Positions 42,835 to 53,233 of a DNA stretch of 64,000 nucleotides are shown piece after piece. This DNA comes from Amphibalanus amphitrite (taxonomy: Eukaryota > Arthropoda > Thecostraca > Balanomorpha > Balanidae), in NCBI RefSeq assembly GCF_019059575.1, contig NW_024881792.1, forward strand, positions 186,001 through 250,000, read 5' to 3'. The position numbers and the translations under genes are program-made. Numbering within the stretch: position 1 is the stretch's first letter; every line of letters begins with the position of its first letter. The notes under the pieces were generated by a model, which did not search any database, was not told the origin of the DNA, and worked only from the letters and a program-made list of their open reading frames with translations.

Positions 42835-44425
42835 GCCGCGTCCCGTGAGACCTGCGAGGGTCTGCGCTGCTCGGTTTCAGCTCACGCCGGTAACGCTCAC
42901 GGAGCTGTCGGCTGCAGTCAGAGGCATGAGGAGCTCGGGCGCCGTCGGTGTGGACGGGGTCCCCTTGCTCGCTGTGAGAAAGTGCTGGCCAGTGATCGGT
43001 CCTCGGCTACTTCGCATCGTGAATGCATCGCTGGTCTCTGGCGTGTTTCCCTCGGCGTGGAAAACGGCGTGCGTCGTGCCGATTTTCAAAGCTGGGGACC
43101 GCACGGTGCCTAGCAATTTTAGACCTATATCTTTACTGAGTGTCTTATCAAAAGTGACCGAAAAGGTTGTTTGTAACCAGCTGGTGAGCTATCTCGTGTG
43201 CAACGACATTCTCTCTGACAGCCAATATGCGTATCGGCCTGCACACTCGACTGAGGACGCCCTGATCGACGCTGTCACCTGGGTGTCAAACAACACCGAC
43301 CAGGGCCTGCTGTCATCGATCACAGCAGTAGATCTCAGTAAAGCTTTCGGCAGCGTCGATCACGGCGTCCTCATCGAGAAACTGGCCTGGTGTGGAGTAC
43401 CGTGCCACTGGTTTGATAGCTACCTCACTGATCGGAGCCAGATGGTGCGAGGAGGCACCTTGACCTTACCAGTGACGCATGGGGTGCCGCAGGGGTCACT
43501 GGTGGGACCCGTCCTATTCAGTGTCCTAACGAATGACTTTGCAAATTTTATCCCTTTCGGCAAAGTCATTTCTTATGCTGACGACACGAACATTCTGGAC
43601 AGGGCTCATCCAACAGATGACAGCCTTTCCGACCTCAAAGACCGGGTCGAGGACACGCTCTCAGCGCTCAAAAGATGGTTTTCACGTAACTCTCTCAAAA
43701 TGAACGCGGCCAAAGCGAACTTCATGATCTTTGGAACAAAACAGTCTGTAAATAAGCATTCAGCTCACCTGACACTAAGTGTCTCAGGATCCGATGTGCA
43801 GCCGTCAACAAGCATGAAAATTCTAGGCGTTACCTTCGACCAAACTCTGTCCTGGGAGAGTCACGTTTCGAGTGTAGTAGGCAAGTGTTTTGGCTCTCTC
43901 ATCAGTCTAAATCGCTTCCGTCACCACTTCACCCCTGCGGCACTCCAGCTCATCATTCAGGCCCATGTAATGTCGCATGTTACCTACTGCTTACCTGTGT
44001 GGGGAGGCGCATGTAAGACGCAGCAGGCACGAGTGCAAAAGGTACTCAATTTTGCAGCCAGAGTGATCACTGGCAAGCGAAAAAGAGACCACATCTCGCC
44101 AGCCATGCGCTCGCTCAAGTGGCCCACGTTCCAGGAGATGGTGACCGAGCGCGACCTCATCAACGTCCACAGGGCCATTCATGATGATCATGCACCGGCC
44201 GCGCTCCGCTCTCTCTTTGTGCCCCGAAACCGAGTATCGGTCAGGGACACCCGAGCTCATGAGCGCTGCCTGCAACTGCCTCGCTGCAGACTGGAAGCAA
44301 CTAGGCGTTCTTTCGTGTACCGAGCCGCCTCGGCGTGGAACGCATTACCGGTGTCGGCGCTGGAGTGTCCGACCCGCGGTGCGTTCAGGGCCCAGCTGAG
44401 GCGGCGCCGTGTGGGGGGTACTTAA
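42815..44425 (+). pseudogene. non-LTR reverse transcriptase (jockey/CR1-like)
   Basis: An open frame of about 536 codons in phase with the lost endonuclease. In order: GAVGVDGVPLLAVRK; FRPISLLSVLSKVTEK; QYAYRPAHSTEDAL; motif A ITAVDLSKAFGSVDH (first Asp kept; the usual second Asp of KAFD is Gly); THGVPQGSLVGPVLF (motif B); SYADDTN (motif C, both Asp kept); LKILGV-like MKILGVTFDQ; HVTYCLPVWGG; and a final SAWNALP...R.QLRRR tail. Most catalytic residues survive, so inactivation came mainly from truncation, slippage and insertion. The stop TAA is provided by the TTAA target copy of element D2. Confidence 0.9.
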
Positions 44426-45617
44426 CCCGCGACCTGGTGGGGGGGGCTATTTTTTGCCCCCCCCCCCTCCAGACTTTTCGATATATCTCCAGAACCACTG
44501 CGCCGATCGTCACCAAACTTTCAGTACCCTCCCGGACATCAATTTTACACATTGTGACCAAAAATTTTTCCAAAGGCTATGATAGGTTGGCCGGAAATGA
44601 CGTCAGAGTGACGTCATGTTCTGCCGTTTTCGACCCAAAAAAGGGTTTCGCGGGAAGAGCTGTCAGGCCTATAGCTTTGAAAATACAGAAAAATGATACG
44701 GACATAAAAGCTGTAGAATGGACAGGGCTACAAAACTGCTATCTCGGATTTGTGAAATTTTTGGATTTTGACCCCCAAAATCAAAAATAGATTTTTTGAA
44801 TATAATAGCCAAAAAATCCAAAAAGTTTTTTGAATTTCGAAAAACCGGAATATATGTGATAGTCCTTACCGCCTTCTATCTACATACCAAATTTGAGATC
44901 GATACCTCTTTTTTTGGCCAAGTTATAGCGAAAAAACTGTTCAAAATTGATGACGTCAAATTTTCAAACTCAATTTTAAGCAATTCTAGACCTCGTAGCG
45001 CAAAACAAAGACCACCATTAGACTCCCCGTGACGAGCTGCATCGAATCAATACCCATTTTATGCAAAAATATCAACTTTGAAATTTGACCTTTTTTGACC
45101 TGACCTTGACCTGACCTCCACCAGAAAGTGACCTAAACCGTACCTGATGGTCTTATAACCAACACCATTGAGTTGGAAATGAAAAACTGGCCATAAAACA
45201 TGCATCGCATAACCTTAGTAAAGTTGGGTTCATGTGGTGACCCTTGGTGACCTTTGGTGACCTGACCTGTGACCTGACCTGGTATGACCAGTGACCTCTA
45301 ACAGCAACATATCTACTAGGCAACTGACGCCCTATCGCTGATTCCCGACAAAATGCGTTTTCCTCGGTGTTATAGCGCATTCCCTAGAAGAACCGTGAAC
45401 GGTGAAACATTTCATCTTTGACCTGACCTGTGACGTCACCGGTGACCCCGAGGTCAATAAAATTTGGTTTCCCTCGACAAATTTGACAGGCCTTTCGAAC
45501 GCCGTTTGAATTTTTCGGATCCGTCCAGTAGTTTCGGAGATACGAGGGGGGGCAAAAAATAGCCCCCCCCCCCTTCCAGGTCGCGTTATAAACAGACCCC
45601 ACCAGGGCGCGGGTTAA
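44422..45617 (+). mobile_element. TTAA-class element family D (D2)
   Basis: TTAA is at 44422-44425 and 45614-45617. Left: CCCGCGACCTGGTGGGG (simple). Right, inward: CCCGCGCCCTGGTGGGG with CGACCTGGAAGGGG (CCTGG repeated at 26 bp). Subterminal G-run/C-run blocks surround GCTATTTTTTGC and GCAAAAAATAGC at the two ends, complementary to each other. It is related over its length to D1 and has no coding frame. Confidence 0.85.
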
Positions 45618-45831
45618 TGGGTGTCCGCCAGTCACTGATGTGTACTCCACTTCGCTGTCATATGTAGATGTATTGTGTTTTTAAGCCATGTCATTTTATA
45701 TCAGGTATGCCATCCTTCATACAATTGTTTTACATGCATTGTATCGTACTGTATGACGATAATCTCGAAAAACCTCAGCGGCCTGCGAGGACAGATTTGA
45801 AATAAACTACTACTACTACTACTACTACTAC
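45618..45831 (+). other. 3' UTR and (CTA)n tail of the non-LTR element
   Basis: Continues from the RT stop once D2 is ignored. It has AATAAA at 45801-45806 followed at once by CTACTACTAC to 45831. The trinucleotide tail differs from the AAAT tail of the other non-LTR copy, so two families are present. Confidence 0.7.
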
Positions 45832-45832
45832 C

Positions 45833-47740
45833 ATGTCCAGGGACGGCACGGTGCCAGTCAGAATCACAAACGTCACCGCAGAAGAAGCAACGATATTGGA
45901 AGGCAGCGATATCGGGACTTTCTTCACGATAACCAACAAGGAACAGGCAGAGTATCACCTGTGCGAAGAGGGTAAAGACAAGCCAGACAGGGCGAACCTT
46001 GAAACGGTGCCAGGGCTGGATCTGTCATGCCCTGACCTTTCCGAGGTGGGCCGACAAAAACTGGAAGACCTGACGAAGCGTTTCCGGGACATATTTAGCA
46101 GCCACCCTGATGATATTGGTACCACTCATCTACTCCAACATCCAATCGACACGGGAGACGCACCCCCGGTTAAACAGCAGCCACGGCGCATCCCACAGCG
46201 CCTCAGGGAGCAGGTGGAGGTGCAGAAGGAAAACATGCTGGCGAACGGCGTAATAGAAGAGAGTACGAGCCCATGGTGCTCTCCGGTCGTCCTCGCTAGG
46301 AAACGAGACGGCAGCGTCCGGTTCTGCGTCGACCTCAGAGCCGTCAACAGCGTCACGAAGCCCATAGCCTACCCATTGCCAAGGATTGACGAGGCCCTGG
46401 ACAGCCTGTCCGGAGCAAAGTTCTTCACAACCCTGGACATGACTGCCGGCTACTGGCAGGTGGACATAGCGCCGGAAGACCGGGAGAAAACGGCGTTTTC
46501 CACTGGGAAAGGCCTACATCACTTCCGGAAGATGGCCATGGGACTCCGCAACGCGGGTGCGACGTTCCAGAAGCTAATGGAACTGGTGCTGGCCGGTGTA
46601 GACGCCCAATCCTGCCTGGTTTACCTCGACGACGTTATTTTGTTCAACAAAACTGAAGATGGACACATCCGCACGCTGGAAGAGGTCTTCACGCGCATCA
46701 GGAGAGCTAGGCTCAAACTGAAGCCTCAGAAGTGCCTCATCGGGAGGAAGGAAGTCACCTTCCTCGGACACCAGGTCTCCCGAGAAGGGATCAGACCCGA
46801 CCCGTCGAACATTGAGAAGGTGCGGAGCTGGCCGAGACCCAACAATGACGCGGAAGCCAAAAGCTTCTTGGGACTTTGCGGATACTACGCAAAGTTCATT
46901 CCAGATTACGCCGAGGTCAGCAAGCCACTGAGAGAGGCTTCAAACCGGAAGGGGACAATCGATTGGACTACAGACCTGACAACATCCTTCAACATGCTGA
47001 AGAAAAGCCTGGCTTCACCACCAGTTCTGACGCTGCCCTCCTTCAACGGCACTTTTCGGATATACACGGACGCCTGCAACTCGTCCGTCGGGGCCGTTCT
47101 GACGGAGGCAGCGGAGGGAGAAGAGAAGGTGGTTGCATACGAAAGTAAGGTCTTGTCACGGCAGCAGCGCAGATGGCCAACATACGACAAAGAACTCTGG
47201 GCAGTGGTGCACGCGATCCGGCGCTTCCATCAATACGTCACGGGAGCGCGGTTCCAGGTCATCACAGATCATAAACCACTGGCCAACATCCCGAAGTCGA
47301 TAGCCTCCGAGAGGGACGGCACTGGGCGACGAGGGAGGTGGGCCATCGAACTCAGCTCGTACGACTTTGACGTCATCATCAAGGCGGGAGCTGAGCACAC
47401 GAACGCGGACGCGCTTTCCCGAAGGCCAGAGCCAGGCAGCGATGCCGAAAGGGAGGGGCAGTGCGAGCAGGAGGATGCTCCGCAAGGATGTCGCGGTGGT
47501 GCCCCCTGTACAGCAGCCCCACCAGCCGTGTCACCAGCTGTGGACCTTGGTCACCCCCAGGACCTGAGTCAGGTCTGGGCGACTGAGAGCGGTACAGGTC
47601 CGACCGAGGTATGTACACCCTGTCAGGGTCTCAACCGCTCAGCAAACCGATATTCCAGAAAGACAAACTCGGACGACTCAGCAGCCCGGTATGACTTCAG
47701 CCAGACAAGGAACGAACGGAACGGCGGCAGAGCCAGACGA
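45833..47740 (+). pseudogene. pol: gypsy Pol: reverse transcriptase and RNase H
   Basis: After the spacer (NVTAEEATILEGSDIGTFF), RT motifs follow in order: SPWCSPVVLARKRDGSVRF, CVDLRAVNSVT, FFTTLDMTAGYWQV (motif A Asp), MGLRNAGATFQKLM, and LVYLDDVILF (catalytic YLDD) near residues 263-272. Then GHQVSREGIRPDPSNIEKV, and RNase H with FRIYTDACNSSVGAVL, TYDKELWAVVHAI and VITDHKPL (catalytic Asp, Glu, Asp). It ends HTNADALSRRP. The frame shifts relative to the integrase between about 47690 and 47760. Domain order RT-RNase H-integrase is typical of Ty3/gypsy. Confidence 0.9.
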
Positions 47741-49226
47741 ACAGCACCGGCTTCTGAGCGCGCAACGCGAGGACCCGGTGTTCAGGCGGCTCAAGGAGCT
47801 GGCAGGCAACACAGGGAACCCTCCCACACGGCAGCAGCTCCGTGATCAGTCCGGCGAGTGGTCCTACCTGGGGAGCAGGTGGACGGAGGTGACAGAGGAG
47901 AATGGCCTTCTCGGTCTCCGAGGGAAGCAGCCCGACGAACAATTTAAGGTCCTCGTCCCAGAAAAACTGAGGGAGGACGTGCTGAAGTGGAGGCACGAGC
48001 ACCCATCATCAGGACACATGTGCACGCAGAAAACAGTGAACAGACTGTTGGGGCGCTTCAGCTGGCCAGGGATGTGTCACCAAGCCAAGATGTTCTGCAG
48101 GTCATGCGTCCTTTGCCAAAGACGAAGCAGACCGACGCCGAGCAGGCGCGCGCCCTTGATCACCGAGACGGCATCCCACCCATTTGAGAGAGTCGCCCTA
48201 GACATCACGGAGATGCCGTTGTCCTCTGATGGCAACAAGTACGCCCTAGTTGTCATGGACTACTTCAGCAAGTACGTCCGGATCTATCCCATGAAGGACC
48301 AGAAAGCTGTGACAGTGTCAGAGTGTTTGATGGACTGGGTGTACGAGCTGGGCGTCCCGGAGCGCATCCACTCGGATCAAGGACCGCAATTCGAATCGAT
48401 CGTTTTTCAAGAGCTCTGCAAACAGCTTGGCATCAGAAAGACCAGAACAACTCCATACCACCCACAGAGTGACGGCATGGTGGAGCGGTTTATGCGTACG
48501 TTGAAAGATATGGTTGCAAAATACGTCGACGCACAAGGTCTGACGTGGGACAAAGGCGTGAAAGTCTACGCCATGGCGTACAACTCGGCGGTTCACAACA
48601 CGACCGGATATTCACCATTCTTCCTCGTTCACGGCTACGAGCCTCGTCTACCCATGGACGTTCAGTTCGCCACGCCTCGGCCGTTGGTGGACGTGCAAAG
48701 CTTCCCCGAGGAGCGGCGGAGAGGGTTGGAGAAAGCATTCGAAGATGTCCGTCGAGCCTCGAAGAAGGCTGCATCAGAGTCAGCAGAAAGATACGGCAAG
48801 GCCACCAGACATATTTCCTACCAAGAAGGCGACAAGGTGTGGATACGCGATCACACCGCCGCTGTCGGCGGAAAACCCAAACTGGGCCTGCCGTACAAAG
48901 GACCAGGAACCGTCATCAGAGCGGTTGGAGAAAGGGGGAAGGAGGTGACGTATGCCGTACGTCTGCCTGGATCGAAGGACCGGATCGTCCACCATAACGA
49001 TCTGAAGCCCCTTATCCAGCGGGGAGAAACCCGACGAAGCCCCCAGAACGATGGAGAAGAGGGCATGCCGCACCTAGCTAGGTCGGCACACCAGCAAATC
49101 AGCAACGGGGGACGGGATGCGAGACCTCAAGACGAGGAAAGGGCTTCGGCCAAAATCAGAGTTTGGAATGGGTCACAAACCATGCCCCCGCGTCCCCCGT
49201 CACTGCATCACTGCATGACCAAATGA
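47691..49226 (+). pseudogene. pol: gypsy Pol: integrase
   Basis: The frame overlaps the RT/RNase H frame in another phase. The HHCC zinc domain is visible (HEHPSSGH, then FCRSCVLCQRR). Catalytic residues are Asp in VALDITEMPL, Asp in IHSDQGPQFE and Glu in SDGMVERFMRTL, i.e. the DD35E triad. A GPF/Y-like C-terminal module follows (VWIRD..., LPYKGPGTVI, VHHNDLKPL). An Asp/Asn/Pro-rich tail runs to 49226, with a further open frame to 49399. There is no env gene. The domain is complete; the break from RT by a frameshift, as well as the large insertion upstream, makes the element non-functional. Confidence 0.9.
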
Positions 49227-50144
49227 TGACAAACCCACCTGACACAGAACACCCTGTCTCCGACAACCCGGACAACCACCAAACAAACCATGCAGAGGAC
49301 GGAGACAGCGTCGACGAGCAGCTTGGGGAGACTGAAGCTGGAGCCTCTGCGCCACTGCACACAGCCACTATCCGGGTTCAGAAGTGGCCAATACCCTAAT
49401 TTTCGACAAATTTCAAAGCGTGCTTTTCTCACATTTTCTGGTCGTAAATTGATCAGACTGTATAAAATATCATCCAGAAAAAAATATTACTCATTCTGGC
49501 ACAGATTGGTGGGCTCCCAAAGTACACCGTTTTGTTTTGCTCCGTGAGACCGAACTTGTGCTGCGATTTTCATGTTAATGTTGACGAGTCTCCTGTCATA
49601 ATCTTTGCTTGAAAATGCGGAAGTAAGATATCAGCTGAAATGGGAAAATGTGCGGAATCCATTGGTAACAAAAGTGCATCTAAAAAGCTTCCCACTCAGT
49701 AATTGTAAGCTAATTGTTGCACACTTGCACAAAGCAGAGGGACTTGAGGATTTCATATTTATATAGGCCGCCTACCAAAAAACGCACAGCGTGCTTCACA
49801 TCGAGACAACGTCCATAACATAAACCGTACAATTGTGATGCATTTGCTGAAAAAAATTAGGTCGGCATGACACTGCCGGCAAAAGTTATCACAGTTCTAG
49901 TGACGCTAGGTCGCCGCCCGGCCGACCCCGGTCAGGTCGGACGGGCGGCGGCCGCGCAGCTGACGTCTATGCGGTTCGGCAGCTGACCAATCAGCTGCGA
50001 GAGAGGAGCGCGGTCCGTCTAATCGCCCCCGGCAGTTACTTGTGCGGAGGGATGCTCGACGCTCGTGTCGATTACATTTGTTGGTTGTCGATTGTCGATT
50101 GACTTGTTGGTATACTTTCTGGTGACCAATAAATGTACGTTGTC
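49227..50144. other. gypsy 3' flank, LTR not resolved
   Basis: An open tail continues to 49399 in another frame (DNPDNHQTNHAEDGDS). After that no coding sense is visible. TATAAAA at about 49460 and AATAAATG at 50130 could belong to LTR sequences, but nothing here matches the 5' side, so no LTR pair can be called. Confidence 0.4.
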
Positions 50145-51315
50145 TTAACCCGCGCCGGGCCGTTGCTCTGAGATTCCGCGCCGGGCCGGGGGGGGGGGGG
50201 TGTCTGAACACCCCCCTTCTAACTCGGCTCCTGGGCCACGTAGCGACACGCGGTAAGCGGCAATCGAAAGAACGTCCAAAATAAGGACGAAAACACTCCA
50301 GCCAGAGGTCAGGTCACCAGAGGTCACCAAAGGTCAAATGTTGACTATTTCAACATTTTGGAAACTGCCAACGGCTATTTCGGGAACCGATAGAGCTACA
50401 GCGCCGCGGAAAAGCGCATTCGATAGCCCTTTTACAGACGTTTCTGAATAATGTTCTCAGATTTCCTCAGGTCAACGGTTTAGCCTCCAGAGGGAAAAAA
50501 ACTCCAAAAATAGCCGTTTTTACGAAAAACGTTTTTTCGGCAATAACTTTTGACTCAAAAGAGCCATGACATTACTTTTGCCACCATCGTGTTCCTCTCG
50601 TCGAGACGCGTCGAATGAACCATAATTTGACCTTGAAAGGTCAACTTGAAAATTTGACCTCAGGTCAAGGTCATGACCTGACCGGAAAAGGTCATGTTGC
50701 ATATCAGTCGATCCGCAACGTCGAGACGAACACATCTAAGGCGTTTTCAGCGCTCTAGCACGTCTCTATCAGAAGTTATTAGCGAAAAACTGTTAGATTC
50801 TGTTCGTGACCTGAGATGACCTCGGGGACATAACGAGGGGTCACAGTTGCCATTTTCCGGTTCAGTGTGTCCATTTTACCTACATCTCGATGTTTGAGAG
50901 TGTCTAGAATAGCGTTCGTGCAAAACAGACGCTTTTCAATTTTCTCCCATTGACTTATAATGGAGAGGTCGCAAAATTGACCTGACCTTAGGTCACCGAT
51001 ATCAAAATTCCGAGATATACATTTTATATATAATGCTGCTCTAATCAATCGCTGAAAGTTTCAAGGCAATCGATCAATCGGTGTAGCTATGACGAGCATT
51101 CTTATTTTTTCTGAGATGAGGTCTTTTGGCGTGACCTGGTGACCTGACCTAAGGTGACCTGGGTCTGAAATTTTCACAACATGTGCGAAAAAGATGCACA
51201 AACAGGTGTGCCAAAAACGGCGCCGCTCCGCGCCGCCGTTTTTGAGATATTTGCGAAAAACCGCAGGGGGGGGGGGTGTTCAAACACCCCCCCCCCCCGG
51301 CCCGGCGCGGGTTAA
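50145..51315 (+). mobile_element. TTAA-flanked piggyBac-like MITE, family A (copy A7)
   Basis: TTAA is at 50145-50148 and 51312-51315; the element is 1163 bp. It is nearly collinear with A2, with the same bipartite left end (GCCGGGCC motif twice) and simple right end. The GGCGCCGCTCCGCGCCGCC hairpin precedes the right G-run. The half-site palindrome AGGTCATGACCT is at 50668-50679. Its flanks are unrelated to those of A2, so the high similarity suggests recent amplification. Confidence 0.85.
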
Positions 51316-52225
51316 CTGAATGTAGTCTGATCAAATTCAATAAAGCAAAAAGACATCCAGCCAACAGAACATCATAAGAATGTCCGATATGGTTGATAAC
51401 ATTCAGAGTTTTGTGAAGCAGTCATCGACCAGAATGAACCTTATTGGCTTTTGTATGTAACATTTGCATTGCTTTTGGAAAGTTACAGTCAGATATCTTC
51501 AGAAATGGCAATGTTATCGGCTTTTGCATTTTACCGTAATCGGTTAATCACAATTTTCGATATTGCAAAGGCAATTTCAGTACGTTGACATCGAAAACCA
51601 AAACGAATAGCATCATCGTGTTCCAGAGCTCAAATTGCATCCGATGCACATCTTTTTGTTGAGAATGTTCAACTTCAAAATTTGACCTTTTTGACCTCGC
51701 CGTGACCTGACCTTCATTTGTCGAATGGAAATAGTTTCGAATCGGACGACCCAGATGACATCATTTATAGATGCTTTTGCCGAAATGGACCATTAAAGAT
51801 GTGTCGCATGACCTTAAAAATGTATAAATTTCCTTCCATGACCTTTTCCATGACATTTTGTGACCCATGACCTTTCCATGACCTTTTGTGGCAAAGTTAG
51901 GTTTCGTTTGTCAGCTATTCCTATCAGAAGCCGTTTGAATTTTTAGTATTAAACGAGTAGTTTCGAAGACAGCAGGGAAGCTATGCAGAATCCCCTCCCG
52001 AGTCACCCACGTTATGGGATATACCCGTCATTCGCGGATTACAGGTAAAAATATTTTTACGGCAATGTTGGATCAGCAGGATGCTCATACGTTTCCATAC
52101 GTGACCTTAAGGTTTACTTCACAATAATAAAAATTCCTTGGCAAAATGTCAACTGGCTAACGAGTTATCGCATTTTGGCCACTTCCGAACTCAAATAGCG
52201 GCTGTGTGCACTGCCAGGGGCAATA
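51316..52225. repeat. unassigned stretch with a decayed TGACCT-rich segment
   Basis: Bases about 51660-51900 carry runs such as TTTGACCTTTTTGACC and CCATGACCTTTTGTGG that resemble family D interiors, but no TTAA termini are found. The remainder shows nothing recognisable. Confidence 0.4.
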
Positions 52226-52239
52226 AACGACACGCTCCA

Positions 52240-52459
52240 TGCGAATGGCGAGGACAACATCAATGAGACCGAAACTGGGCCCCAGACCGAGCAGGGGGAG
52301 CAGACGCGGATGATACACCCTATGATGAGTCTCTCCTAACCCCGTACATTACCAGGGCTGGGCGAAGGTCAATCCCCGTGATGAAATATCAGGCTGGAGT
52401 AAGCCCCACGGTGGCAGAACTTAAACATAAATACGAGTTGTTCCTGAATAGAAAATAGA
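52240..52459 (+). pseudogene. possible C-terminal tail of a retroelement Pol
   Basis: The short frame ends YITRAGRRSIPVMKYQ...ELFLNRK then stop (52457-52459). RAGRRS.P.MKY resembles the R-S-G-R..K-P tail common at the end of LTR-retrotransposon Pol proteins. A purine run (AGGAAAGGGGGGGGGG, 52463-52478) follows, as a polypurine tract would. No upstream domains are present, so this is tentative. Confidence 0.3.
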
Positions 52460-52573
52460 CCAGGAAAGGGGGGGGGGGTATCTATAAAATCCAACAAGGG
52501 GCTTGTGTTCATGCTAGATAGGGTGATGGTTGGTGAAATCGTGGTAACGATCTGTCAAACGCCCATCGCAGAA

Positions 52574-53233
52574 ATGGCGTCCGACCGCGGTGACTTCGAG
52601 GCACTCCAAAGACGGGTCGTCGAGCTGGAGGCCCGAGTCGCCGCTCTGGAACTGGGCGGGGCCAGCGGCGCCCAGCCAGCCTGGGACGTACCGGATGGCT
52701 CGCCGCCGGACAAGCTGAGGAGCCCGGACCCAGCGGGGTCCCCGGACGTGCTCCGGGAGCTTCTAGGAAGCCCGGTCCCCACGGAGATGTGGGACGCCGA
52801 CGACTGGACGGCGGCGGACACCGAAGTGCACCCGGACTGGAAGCTCGCCCTACTGTCTCCACCTGGATTCCCGAGCCCTGTGCTGCCGCTCCCCGAGTCG
52901 CTGCGGTCTCCACCGGGATCGTCAACCCCTGCTGTGACGGTGCTGCTCCCCGAACCTAGCGAGGTCGTGGAATTAGCAACCGGAACCAGCGACAGGGAGG
53001 TGGTGCTGGGAGACGGCGATGAGAAAAACACACCGATGTTGCCGCCTCGAGCGGTTCTGGGGGCCCCCGCGGCTCCCTCGAAGGTGGAAGTGGCCGCCCT
53101 GGTAGTGGGCGACTCGATAGCCCGCCGGGCCACCTTCACTTCCCAACCCCCATACCAGCTAACCGTGGCCGCTCGTGGCGGAATGGCCCTGAGCTGGGGG
53201 TCAGGGTGGATTATCGACCAGGTGCTGGTGTAA
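52574..53233 (+). CDS. hypothetical retroelement ORF1-like protein (coiled coil, GDS motif)
   Basis: I prefer the ATG at 52574 (AGAAATGG context) over upstream starts, giving 219 codons. Residues about 8-30 (FEALQRRVVELEARVAALEL) form a heptad coiled coil. A proline- and acid-rich low-complexity middle follows. Near residue 177 comes VAALVVGDSIARR, then AARGGMAL, similar to the first block of SGNH/GDSL hydrolase domains found in ORF1 proteins of some CR1-like elements. The later SGNH blocks are missing, so the frame is either truncated at 53233 or the match is superficial. GC content is high compared with the flanks. Function unknown. Confidence 0.4.
   Translation: MASDRGDFEALQRRVVELEARVAALELGGASGAQPAWDVPDGSPPDKLRSPDPAGSPDVLRELLGSPVPTEMWDADDWTAADTEVHPDWKLALLSPPGFPSPVLPLPESLRSPPGSSTPAVTVLLPEPSEVVELATGTSDREVVLGDGDEKNTPMLPPRAVLGAPAAPSKVEVAALVVGDSIARRATFTSQPPYQLTVAARGGMALSWGSGWIIDQVLV

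Larger units (their letters stand above)
41841..45831 (+). mobile_element. 5'-truncated jockey/CR1-like retrotransposon inside gypsy pol
   Basis: It begins within an endonuclease domain, carries a reverse transcriptase, and ends with AATAAA (45801) and a (CTA)n tail (45807-45831). Gypsy coding continues at 45833. It is interrupted at 44422-45617 by a TTAA element. No clear TSD is seen at the two junctions. Confidence 0.8.
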
